A DNA stretch of 64,000 nt. Source: Cornus controversa. Taxonomy: Eukaryota; Streptophyta; Magnoliopsida; Cornales; Cornaceae. The stretch lies in NCBI GenBank assembly GCA_026545225.1, contig CM048848.1:23290806-23354805 (forward strand). Reading direction: 5' to 3'. The position numbers were made by a program, and so were the translations under genes. Under the pieces are notes generated by a model. It did no database searches. It was not told the origin of the DNA and saw only the letters and a list, made by a program, of their open reading frames with translations. This document shows positions 31,605 to 43,000 of this stretch, piece after piece. Each line of letters begins with the position of its first letter. The stretch's first letter is position 1.

Positions 31605-32828
31605 ATGGCGAGGGTGAAGAACGCTGCCGGTTCTGTTCGAGACGTGCCCGGGCGAGTCTTCCAGTCTCGGAAGTTCCACCCGGAGCAGATTTTTGACTTA
31701 GCAGAGTTCGAGAGGCGTCCCGACACCACGTGGACGGTTGCCGAGCTCAGGAGGCGTCGCCTCGACCGGCTATGTGTGCCTCCCACCGATGTGGCACACG
31801 AGCGCTTAGTGCAAGTCTTTTACGATCACATAACCTACTCCTGCACCGCGCCGGATACACTAGAGACGGTTGTGGGCACTGTCACGATCACGATTACGCC
31901 AAGCCGGATTGCTCAGATGCTCGGCATCCCTCACCAGCAGCCACCGGACATGGTTGGCCCGGACGGTCAGCCACTTTTCAGGGTCGCACTCCCCGCAGAC
32001 ACGACACTGTTCTCGATCGTGATGGACATGTGTGGCGGGGCGTTTACCATGCCCAGTCACAACTGCACGTCCAAATCGATGTGCCTGAGCAGATTTTGGT
32101 TCCTGGACACCGTTCTCATCAAGAACGCGTGTCCGCTGCAGCACGTGGCAGAGCGCAGGGGCGACCTCCTCCGTTGCCTCTATGCTTTCCACACGGGCAC
32201 TTGGTTTTCGATCCCGTCGCTGATCTGGGGGCAGATGTTCAAGGTCTGGGATGACCTCGTGAACAAGAGGATGCGGAGAGCAGCGAGTTGGCGGCTTCCC
32301 TTTCCTTTCCTGATCACCGCTTTTCTCAGCAGTGCCAATATACCGGTCAGTCGTACTGACATTCAGTTGGCACCGCCCACCCGCTTCACATCTACTCAGT
32401 GGGAGAGGGTGAGGCGACACTTAGAGCGACAGGACCACCAGGGTGATCCACCAGACGATATAGATATGGATGCCCCGGTGGAGACGGATGAGGGCGAGCC
32501 AGCAGAGGGTGAGTCCGATGACGAGGAGATAGAGGAGGAGGAGATGGATGTGGCTGCAGAGCGGCATGATATTTTAGCGACGGGCTATTCCTGCCTGGCG
32601 GCTGACGTAGAGCGGCTCCAGCAGGGTTTTGACGAGCATGTCCAAGTGACACAGAGTCAGCTGGCAGGCATTCGGACGGACATTTCTTCCCTGGCACAAG
32701 GCCAGAGAGCGATTCTAGACGAGTTCTGAGCCCTTCGGCAGGACCTGCAGTTCCTGTTCACAGGTCGAGCTTCCACCTCCACTTCTACTCCCACCGAGCC
32801 ACCACCACCACTACCCGCCCTCGAGTAG
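31605..32828 (+). pseudogene. E2 second ORF (plant-transposon-protein-like), one late stop
   Basis: Counterpart of 22645-23868 and the better preserved copy. ATG 31605 (MARVKNAAGSVRDVPGRVFQ), open to a TGA at 32727-32729 (375 residues) where E3 has CGA; the ancestral frame continues to TAG 32826-32828, 407 codons in all. Residues about 55-105 (RLVQVFYDHI, VTITITPSRIAQMLGIP) are the most recognisable block. An acidic cluster lies at about 265-285 (DDEEIEEEEMD), with a predicted helical C-terminal third and a Pro-rich tail. It is far more GC-rich than its surroundings. With only the last 32 codons lost, this copy might still give a nearly full protein. It could be a captured host gene or a lineage-specific element protein; I cannot tell which. 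Confidence 0.8.
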
Positions 32829-34650
32829 CTGCATTTCTTTGTCTTTTATGTTTTATTTTCGACTATTTTTCTTTCTTTATGTTTGATAGGCCATGTTGGC
32901 CATGTTTTCTTTCATTTTTAGCTTCTTTTTTAGTATTCCACCTACATGTACACTTTGTAGTGAAACTCATTTTCATCTATATGGAATACATTTATATTTT
33001 CTTTTACACCATGTGTTATCTTTACTGTCTTTATTTTTGCTTTCTGTCAATATATCTGTTCTCTATACTTTGACTATGTATGTAGTACCATTTGTCTACT
33101 TGTTATAGGCGATTCAGTTGATGATTTCCGTTTATTACCGCCTAGTTTCGATTCCCAATACTGTTGAGATTGCTTCAACACAGTATGGCGGTAATAAAGA
33201 AAGGCAGCCCCTTTGCGTGCTATACGTTAGCGTGCCTGGATAGTCAATATCTTATCGCATAGACCTCTTAGACAATTGGGAAACACCAGTTCAGACCCTT
33301 AGATATACAGTGATATTGGCATTGTCTGTTTGTGCATAATTATTTCATTATGTTCTATTTATCTACTTTTTGTTCCTTTTAATGCTCGTGGTATCCAATT
33401 GGTGTTCTGTAAAGGTTTTTCTTAATTACAGGATAACCGCTGCTGTGGAATACCATTTTTGTCGCCTTCTGCCATCCCGGTAACTTCTTTCCTTATTCTT
33501 CTTGTCCAAACATTGAGGACCATGTTGCATATAAGTTTGGGGGTGCGGTATGCTATACCACTTGCATATGCATGCAATGTTCAGTCGTTATATTGAGTGT
33601 CATTGTAGAGCAGTTTTCTTGATATTTTGCATACTTGCCATGATGTCTTGCTTTTTAAAGGAAGTCATTCGAATAAATGTCCGAGGTAAATGCAGGAGGT
33701 AGTTAAGAACTTTAACAATGTAAATACCTGCACTTTTGCAAGCTTTATAGTAGGCTAGAACGGTCTACATTTGTGTCCAAATTCAAGCACGTACAGTTCT
33801 TGCCCTAAGTTTGTCCTTAACCGCACAAATTCGCACACATGCATTTTAAATTGTGTGGTATAAGTCTGAGGGAGAATTTTTGAAAATTTCTGTTTTTATC
33901 TCAACAACTTAAAGAATAAGTTCTTCCGGTTGTTGTAAAAAAAAAAAAAAAAAAGGAAAAAGAAAGAAAAAGAGAAAAATATGCAATAAGCCTTCTCACT
34001 CAATAAACTGGATTTCTATGCCTCAAAGCAGGGAATATTCGCGTAAAAGTGTGTAAGGTTGAGCAATAATAAGCGGGTGGCTTACTTACACTCATCGCCT
34101 TGTAAGCTCGGTCATTAAGTCCGAGGGGTGCTTCTTCATCTAATGCCCTAAAACCAATTGGTTTGGGAGTCGTTGGCCCAATGCCGCTACATGGGCTTGC
34201 AAGAAAGCAAAAAGAGCTAAGCATTGCACGGTCATCCGCACATGAGCAATCATGAATGTTTTGTGATAATGAACGGCCGTGTCGAGCGTTTTCAATGAGT
34301 TTTTCTCTTAAAAACAGATTTGTTCATTTTCTTCTCCAAATATGACAAAAGCCACACGTTAGAATGCATGTTCACTTTTCAAAGAGGATTTTGGGGTTGG
34401 AATTGTTATGTTTGTTCGGGCTGGCCATTATGTGGGGACTGTCGTTCATTTATAGCTTGTGAAAGTCCATTTTTGCTAATGACCACATAGTTCTGTAATA
34501 CTTGTTGCATTTGCCAAATGTGAAATGAACGGATGATCGCCCTTTATCTAGTTGATGACTGAGCATGATTAAACTTTTGTATAAGATAGTTGATTCCATT
34601 TTTCTAATATTGTATTGCTAAGGGACTAGCAATATGTAAGTTTGGGGGTG
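32829..34650 (+). other. E2 3' non-coding region with two polypurine-like tracts
   Basis: AT-rich, no gene supported. Contains AAGTTTGGGGGTG at 33533-33545 (after CATTGAGGACCATGTTGC) and the true polypurine tract at 34638-34650. A long A run lies near 33936-33955 and the conserved module at 34000-34224. Duplicated in part at 3168-3858. Confidence 0.75.
34000..34224 (+). other. Conserved 3' module of the E2/E3 family (E2 copy)
   Basis: Same as 3208-3432 with a few substitutions. The inverted repeats CTCGG/CCGAG and AAACCAATTGGTTT are intact, and the antisense frame of 74 codons is open. Confidence 0.6.
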
Positions 34651-36078
34651 TGATAAGTGTTCAATTCTATGCATTTGAACCCTCTTTATTGCATACGTTA
34701 GTTCCATTTTTGCGTTTACCGAGATATGTTTATGGTATTTTTGTGTTTTTGATGTTTTGCAGGTATTGGAGTAAATGGAGCAAAGTTTGAAGCTTTCTGC
34801 AGTCAAGAGAAGAAATCAGAAAATGCAGCCAAAGGCATCTCGATCAATCGAGATGTTGATCTCGATTAATCGAAATCTCGATTGATTGAGATCTCATTTC
34901 GATTGATCGAAATCTTGATCAATCGAGATTTAATCTCGATCAATCGAGATTCTGCAGAACCCACTTGGCCACTTGCTCACCTGCTCTCCCACTTGCAACA
35001 AAATCCCCCTTTTTGCACGACTTAGGGGGATTGTCTGACTTGAACAAGACTTTTGGGGGCCTTATTAATGCAATAGATATATATAGTGATATATATATAT
35101 ATGGTGGGGCCCAAGGTTGAAAAGGAAGCCAAAAAGCACACAAAAAGAGCCATATCTCTCATATCTCATATATCTCTCAACACAGATCAGAATACTTCAA
35201 GAGAGACCTTCGGGAGAGGAAGAGGAGAAGCTGAACCAGACCAAGAAGCTTCACTTTTTTCATCAATGGAAGGGTGCAAGGCAACCATGAGCAACAAACT
35301 CTTCTACTAGGGTGTTGGTTTCAACCCCTAGCCATGTAAACTTGTCATCTTTGTAGCTCTTGGGATTTGTAATTAAATGTTGATTATTTAGCCTAGTGAT
35401 TATGTACACAAATACATCTCTTATATATATTCATTTGATTTGGAATTTATTCTTATCTTAGAGTAGATTTTGTCACTTGAATGCACAACATTTGCATATT
35501 CCACAAGAAGTGCAAATGATGGCTAGATAATGGTGTTTAAATGAATGTGTGATGTTAGTTTGTATAGACCATGCCAAGACAAGGTAGTTTGGATGCATGT
35601 AGTGTTCACTTAGAGAGTAGAGTAATTAGGTAGTTAGTTAGGTTGAAGAGTTATGTTTGTTGAAGATGGATTATGATAGGTTAGCACACACATTGATCTT
35701 TTGATATGTCATTGAGGTCACAAGCCTAATGACATTGTTAGGCATTTAATTAATGAATCCCATGCTTGCTACACTTATGAACATGTGAATGGCTAGTGGA
35801 GGAAACCAACCCTAGTTCTCTCTCCCAACTTTAAACTCTTTACTTTTCTTGTCATTTCATTCATGCAATAGTTTATAAACACAAATTCAAAAATCTATTT
35901 TTCGAATTAAAGTAGAATTAATCTTCCTTTAAGACAATTGCGACTAGTCCTCGTGGGATCGATACCCTCTATATAGAACCTTATCTACAAAGATTCGTGC
36001 TCTTGCGAGTGGTTAAATTATATTTTGATAAAAAGGGCAAAATTAAGCTTACAATATAATTTAGTTACGACCACATCA
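34651..36078 (+). repeat. E2 right LTR
   Basis: 1428 bp, TGATAAGTGTTC to CCACATCA, with the motif array at 34836-34950 and the TATATA tract at about 35078-35102. E1 integrase sequence resumes directly after it. Confidence 0.92.
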
Positions 36079-36080
36079 AT

Positions 36081-36720
36081 TTCATTGTTGGACTTTCCAC
36101 CTCACAGCGAAACCATGATGTTATTTGGGTGATAGTGGACAGGTTGATGAAATCAGCACATTTCTTGCCAGTTCGCTCGAGTTACGCCTCAGAGCAGTAT
36201 GCGAAGGTTTACATTGCAGAGATAGTATAGCTTCATGGTGTGCCTTTGTCCATTATATCAGATAGATATCTGAATTTTGTTTCAGGGATTTGGGAGAGCT
36301 TTCAGCAGGCAATGGGTACAGCTCTGCACCTCAGTACAACCTATCACCCTCAAACTAATGGTCAGACTGAGAGGGTTAATCAGATCTTGGAAGGTATGTT
36401 GAGAGCATGTGTACTTGACTTCAAGGGTAATTGGGAGAATTACTTGCTGCTAGTTGAGTTTGCCTATAACAATAGTTATCAAAAGACTATTGGTATGGCA
36501 CCATTTAAGGCTGTTAATGGCTCCCATGTAGGTCGCCAGTATGTTGGTTAGATGTTGGAGATAATAGATACTTGGGTCCTGAATTCATTAAGGACACATC
36601 CGAGAAAGTCGCTATTATTAGGGACCATGTACGGACTACTCAGAGTAGACAGAAGACTTATGCTGATCGGAAAACTCGAGCATTAGAATTTAAGGTGGGT
36701 GGATCAGATTTTTACTCAAA
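36081..36720 (+). pseudogene. E1 integrase remnant (catalytic core)
   Basis: Begins in mid-gene with FIVGLSTSQRNHDVIWVIVD followed by RLMKSAHFLPV. After an in-frame TAG at 36228-36230 it continues HGVPLSIISDRYLNFVSGIW, YHPQTNGQTERVNQILEGML and RACVLDFKGNWENYLLLVEF, the Gypsy integrase core with the second Asp (SDR) and the Glu (TERVNQ) of the DDE triad. The zinc-binding N-terminus is absent, lost with the sequence between RNase H and here when the E2 left junction formed. Frames shift after about 36550. Confidence 0.85.
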
Positions 36721-37166
36721 GTTTCTCCCATGAAGGTAGTAATGCGGTTTGAAAAAGAAAAAAAAAGGGGAGGTTGTCACCCTGCTTTGTAGGTCCTTTC
36801 ATGATTACTGATATGATCAAAATAGTAGCGTATAGAATGGCGTTACCAAACATAATGCACAAGGTGCATCATATCTTTCATGTGTCTATGTTAGGAAAAA
36901 TTTTTAGGGATGATGCTATTAATCAGCACATTGAAATTGGGAGATTGAGTCACAACTAGTTGCACCATATGTAGAGTAACTTTACTGTATTCGTGACCAT
37001 AGGAACCAAGTCCCTCATTCTAAGACTATTCTTTTAATTCGGGTTCAGTGGAGTCACCACAAATAGGCAGAGTCCACTTGGGAAAGGGAGGATCAAATAA
37101 AGGCAAAGTATTTAGAACATTTATTTCAGGTATGAGGTGAATTCCGAGGACGGAATTCCTCTTTTT
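36720..37166 (+). pseudogene. E1 integrase C-terminus and chromodomain remnant
   Basis: Readable pieces include VSPMKVVMRFEK (integrase C-terminal GPY/F region), YRMALPNIMHKVHHIFHVSML (in another frame) and, near 37045-37115, IRVQWSHHK-stop-AESTWEREDQIKAKYLEH, which matches the chromodomain pattern VxWxxxxxEExTWExEDxxxxxYPxLF. This places E1 among chromoviruses. Several stops and shifts make it non-functional. Confidence 0.75.
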
Positions 37167-37178
37167 AGGGGGGAAGAA
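37167..37178 (+). other. E1 polypurine tract
   Basis: AGGGGGGAAGAA directly before TGTAATACCCC of the 3' LTR. Confidence 0.85.
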
Positions 37179-39089
37179 TGTAATACCCCGTAATTTTGGA
37201 GGTCTTTTAATTTTAATTTAAATGCTTTATTTCTTTTATTAGTTAAATTGAATTGCTTTATTGGTTGGATTAAATTCTTTGAGTGCTTTAAATATTGTGG
37301 TGTAGTTTACTTTATTTTTATTTTATTTTATTTAGACTGGGTCTTTGTGTTTTCTTTATTTTAATTTTGGATTGGGTTAGGGAGGAATCTAGGTTGAGTT
37401 GGGCTGGAATGGTTGGGCTAGGTGTACTTATTTTTGATGGGTTAGGATTTGTTTCATTAATTTTTCCTTTCAATTTTATTTAGTCTTAATTAGTTTTCTC
37501 AAAAAAAATTAATAATAAAAGAAAAGAAAAGAGGGGATTAGGGCTTCTATCGTTAGCTTATGCACAGAAACTCAGAGTGTAGACGAAAGAGAGAACGGAG
37601 AGAATGAGCGATCGTGTGGACTGGTTTTGAATCATCGAAGATGCAAGTTCGACTCTTCTCTTCCCCTTTGAATCTATACACATAAACTAAATCCTGTAAT
37701 ACGTAAATTGTTTGTTGCATCTTTTTTAAAATCTTTCATTTTGGTATAAAATTGATTTTTATAAATTTGATTTTTCTTTTCTGTGGATTTTGATGTTTGT
37801 TAAATTAAATTGGCAATTGAGGATTGGTGTTGATTATTTATTTACACGCATATAGATACATGCATACATGTATACGATAAATATAATGATATGTTAACTT
37901 TAAATTCGTGCATGTTTATTGTAGCAAGTTATGTTTTGTTGAGTGATTCTTGCTAGATTAAATTTACCCTTGAACATTTGGCAATGGATCATGGAGGAAT
38001 TTAAATTTAATTTTTTTTAAAAATTTGTTGAAGAACCTTAGAAGTTGTGATTTGGGGGTTTTCATTTCGGGGCATTTTTGATGGGGCTTTTGGTACCAAT
38101 AGATAGCTTATGACGAGAGGAGAAGACTGGTATAAAATTTGGGTCGAACGGAGGCCGAAAAGTGACCGAAAAGGGCTGCCAGCACGCATGAAAAGTGCGC
38201 GAAGGCAAGGGGTTGGAATTTCAAAAAATTATTTTTTTAAAAATACTTAAGTATTTCAGAAAATTTCCAAAATTTTAATTCAACTTCCTGAGAGTTACAT
38301 AAACTTGGGTTTAAATTTTCATGTCGAAATGAGCTCACGTTGTAGTGAAATTGATTTTTAAAGTGTCTAAAAATTGGGTTTTTCACCTTCTTTTTTTTTA
38401 GAAAATACTTTTATAATTCCAAATATTCCCAAATTTTTACTGTAACTTCCTGGATGTTAAATGATATTGATTATAAAGTTTCATGTTGAAATAAGCTCCC
38501 TTTGTAGTTCAATTGATTTTTAAAGTGTCCAAAAATTGGGTTTTTCACCTTCTTTTATTTTCAGAAAATATTTTCAAATTCCAAAAAACTCTAAAAACAT
38601 TCGAGTAACTTTATAGGGATGGAATACGCCTGGGTTTTAAATTTAAATGGAAATAAGTTTTCCTTGTGGTTTTATCGATTTTAAAGTATGCCTCAAAATT
38701 ATGTTTTATTTTCTCTTGTTGGAAAAATATTTTTTTAGATTTCCAAAAATTTCAGAAAATCCCAGAATGATGAAATAGGGTTCTTAGAAACAGAATAGGC
38801 CCAAAAACCTAGATTAGAGTTAGGTTTAGACTCCCTCGAATATTTGAGTGCATTGGAGGCTTGGTTGGGTATTTGATCCTATAATGGATGCTTGTGTTAT
38901 TTTATTGTCTTAATTATTTCCTTCTTGAAGTTATAATTATCCATGATACACTTGGTATAGTTTATTTGTGATGAAGTTCTGTCTTTGTGATGATTGGATA
39001 CCCGATGATTTAGATCCTTATGTTTTGAGCATTTTCCATCATTGTGCACCTTATTTTATTTCATGTTGTAAATTGGTTTGGGAGGTATG

Positions 39090-39625
39090 TAAGGATTGTC
39101 AGGCGTGTCAGGATTGCCAATACCTAATAAGGTATCTATACATTATATTTGGCATGTCAGGATTGCCAAGCGTGTCAGAATCGTCAATACCTAATAAGGT
39201 ATCTATACATTATATTTGGCTTGTCAGGATTGCCAGGCATGTCGAGATCGCCAATACCTAATAAGGTATCTATACATTATATTTGGCATGTTAGGATTGC
39301 CAAGCGTGTCAGGATCGCTAATACATAATAAGGTATCTATATATTATATTTGGTATTTTAGGATTGACAGACGTGTAAGGATCACCGAGACCTAATAAGG
39401 TATCTATACATTATATTTGGCATGTCAGAATTGCTAGGCGTGTCAAAATCGTCAATACCTAATAAGGTATCTATATATTATATTTGGCATGTCAGGATTG
39501 TCAAGCGTGTTAGGATCGCCAATACCTAATAAGGTATCTACACATTATATTTTCCATGTCAGGATTGTCATGGGCATGTCAGGATTGCCAATACCTATTA
39601 AGGTATCTCCGAATAATAATGGTGG
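39090..39625 (+). repeat. 67-bp tandem repeat array, eight units, in the E1 3' LTR
   Basis: The landmark C(T/A)AATAAGGTATCT or its variant occurs at 39124, 39191, 39258, 39324, 39392, 39459, 39526 and 39595, a period of 66-69. Each unit also has two GTCAGGATTGCC-type boxes. The E1 5' LTR has two units and the solo LTR at 60062 about two longer, diverged units. Confidence 0.92.
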
Positions 39626-40095
39626 TATGTCAGAATTGCCTAGAGTTAATAAAATGCATGCATATGTTTCTTTGTTTTGAACTTAAAGATTGTGTTTATT
39701 ATTTTTATGATAAGGGTTTTGATGAAAAATTGTAAAAGTTGATTTTTTTAAAAAACATGAATTGGTTAAGGAAGGACTTGTATGTTAAATCTATATATTC
39801 CTCTTATGTCCCTTATACTGATAGGTTCCACTACGAGGATAGAGTTTTAGGATTGGTTGTGGCAGACATTTCTTCTCATCAATCTCAGGGTAGGAATTCA
39901 TCTTCTTTTTCAAGAACTCAAACCACGATCTTGATGGAGGTTTTGGTTATTGGTTTTAATTTAGGGTTGTAAACTTTTATTCATTCTGGTTAAGAGGTCC
40001 TTGGGATACAGGACTTCCAAATTGTAACACCAGACACGTACTCAGTTATTTAATGATTATATTTTATTTCATTCTGTCTGTTGTACTCTTTGTTT

Positions 40096-43000
40096 CACTA
40101 CAAGAAATTTCACTTTTCACAACTTGTAAATAACAACTTACATAGAAGGAAAGTCGTGTAAAATATATTACATAACCTTTTTTTTTGTGGCGGCTAGTTA
40201 AAACTTGAAAATTTTTATTTCTCACGACCCGCTATTAATTATGAATTTAGTTTTTTTTCAACGACCTATATTTTTAATATCATCAACGTGTTTACTAAAT
40301 TGTTAATATCTCAACCAATTTCCCTTGTAATGTCGAGACGAATTTCTCACAATCCTGTTTTTTCATATTTCCAAAATACTCTAAACCAAATTGAACGTCT
40401 ATTCATTTCTCTCTCGTGTTGAACCCTAGCAATATTTTTGGAAATCTCTGCTCATGCCGACACTCTTCAGTTGTCATCTATCATACACAAGTTTTCTGCA
40501 ATAGAAGATTTATCTGAAGAAAAACCTTATTCTGTTTTGAAGATTCATTAGAAGTTCGCACTCTCAAGCTTTCGCACTGTATCGAACCGGAACCGTGTCT
40601 AGGAATTCTGCAACACGAGAGCTTTTGGAAGACCATTTACATATCAGTTGTACGTTATCTTTTTGCTCTATTTATCATAACCATCTGTATACCCATATAA
40701 GAATTCCTAAAGCAATTGAAGTTGAAATCCTAGGTTGAAGCACAATGAAAGTTAACATTAGAAGTATTGTGACTTTTGACTTTTAATTATGGAAAGGAGT
40801 AGCTAACAATTGATTATTTTGGTCATTTTCTAAGTTTTTAGGTTTGTTAGGGAAATTGAGAATATGCTAAATTGCTTAATTAGGGTGGCAATTTTGGGTG
40901 ATCTTCAATTTTGGGGATTTTTATTGTGAGGGGTCTAATTCAACAAATAACTTACGGTATTTTTTAATGAATTTTAGAAGAAGAAAAGGAAGCAGCAATA
41001 TTTTTTTTCCTTATACTTTCTCTTTCCTTGTTGCATGAACTAGTACTCCAAGAAAAGCATTCTTGCTCTGGTGTTGGTCTGCGTTCAAGGGACAATTGGG
41101 CAGGCAATGCATCAAGAATTTAAGGTTTTGATTTGATTTTATTTTATTTTCATTTCCAACCAGTTTCTCAACAACTAAGCGGAGTAAAATTATGGAGTTC
41201 TTAGCTTGCTTTTATCGTCCTTGTACATCTTGAGTGAAAATTCATGTTCTAATTTGCTACTGTATAGTGTCTTATTAAACAATGAACTGTTATAAGCATA
41301 TATGTATACAACTTGTATTTATGATTCTGCCTAAGAACTAGTTATATTTTAAATCATAGTGTCTTATTAAACAAGAAACTGATCCTAGATAGCTGAATGA
41401 ACAATTTGCATGCATAAAAACATTAATTAAAAGGATCAATATAATCTTCTTGTGTGATGACTTTCAGTTTTCTCTTTTTTTCTTTAATTGTCTTTAAGTT
41501 CCCATGGACTTATTGGATATGTTTCATAGGGATATTTCTATTTTAATTATTTAAGGTTAAATTTTTTGAAGCTAATGCCATTATCTTAAGTTTTTTTTTT
41601 TTTTACAACATTTTTATGAAATGGCTTAGGGATATTTGTACCTTAATTATTTATGGTTAAATTTTTTGAAGCTTATTCCATTATCTTAAGTTTTTTTTTT
41701 TACCATTTATATGTGCCTTTCTATTTCAAGATGTTATCATTTATTGATATCTTCATTTCTTAGTTTGATAGTAGTGATACTTATAATTATTGTCACTATA
41801 TCCATAACGACTCAGTTAAAAACATATTTCGGGTAGGGTTAGAGTCATTTTAGCTTCAAAAGTGGCCTTTTTGGTTCTTTGAAGATGGAGAAAGCTTCAT
41901 AGTTGTAGTAAGTGTTTTTGCTAATGCCTATTTATGCACTTTTTATGTTTGTTTGAGTGATTTAGGCGTTTGCTTTACTTTATCTATTTATTTTTAGCTT
42001 TTTTGTGCAAAAAAATGTATTTTAGTTGTTGGGTTAAGTTCACTTGCGTAGGCATGAATTCAGCGACACTAGGAGGCAGCTAAAATTTTGAACTTGAATC
42101 ATAGTGGTGTGCAAATTTATGTTTAAGTTGATGACATTCACAATGATTGCTATTTGTTCTATGCAGGCTGCAAACATTCTTCGTTATTATCATCATCTCC
42201 ACTTATTCGTGATTGCAGGCATTGTATGAGGAAGCACTTCCTGCTTTCAATGTCATAGGGAAGAAGTCATTTTTCCTTGGGCATGTTGGAAATAGAGCAA
42301 AAATGAAACTTGTTGTGAACATGATAATGGGGAGGTAATACTTCATTTCTGCACAAAGGATATTTCTGAATTAGAGTGTTTTCTTCAGCATTTTCCACTT
42401 TTCGGAGCAAGAAAACCGTTTTAGAATGTAGATTGTGACAACTGAACATCGCCTATTTTGTTTGGGTAGATTAAAATTAAATAATGATGTTATGCGAGAC
42501 AAATTTTTTTTATAGGATATACACTATAAATATATAATCTATATTCTAATATGTTAATATAGCACTTGTATATATTGTTATGTTCATAAATAGATAATTG
42601 TTGAACATCATATTGCAATATTAATCTAGCAATTTGTATTGTAGTTGTGTCGTTGATGAGCTAACCTTTCAGCTACCATCAATCAAAATCTTTCTGTCTT
42701 GTGTTATGTAGAAATAGGTCAGAAGCATACCCATTTATAGATCAAATCCATGCATGAAATCTTTCAATCCAAAAGTTTTTGTGCTACTTGATTTTGGCTT
42801 AATTCTTCACTTTTAGAGAAATCACTTTCAGTCAGTCATTTGGTAATTTGGCTTCTTTGATGGCGGCACCTGTACAATTTTGTTATAGCAACTTTGCCGT
42901 AATTGGCTATGCCTTTGGGAAGTCTTATTTGGTTTCATATTGTCTACTTTCAAATTTCTTGTATGCTTCCTCTAGGAAAAACTTCTTCCTATAAAGTTGT

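Larger units (their letters stand above)
3168..36078 (+). mobile_element. E2: Athila-like Gypsy element inside E1, carrying E3
   Basis: Forward-strand element: left LTR 3859-5269, primer-binding site 5276-5293, Gag-protease (5555-7552 and 29643-30432), second ORF 31605-32828, polypurine tract 34638-34650, right LTR 34651-36078. Sequence 3168-3858 duplicates 33960-34650, so a piece of internal 3' end plus its polypurine tract precedes the left LTR. This looks like a truncated head-to-tail partner sharing the LTR. The left junction also removed RNase H and N-terminal integrase sequence of E1, so a clean target duplication cannot be seen. E2 has no RT, RNase H or integrase. Confidence 0.85.
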
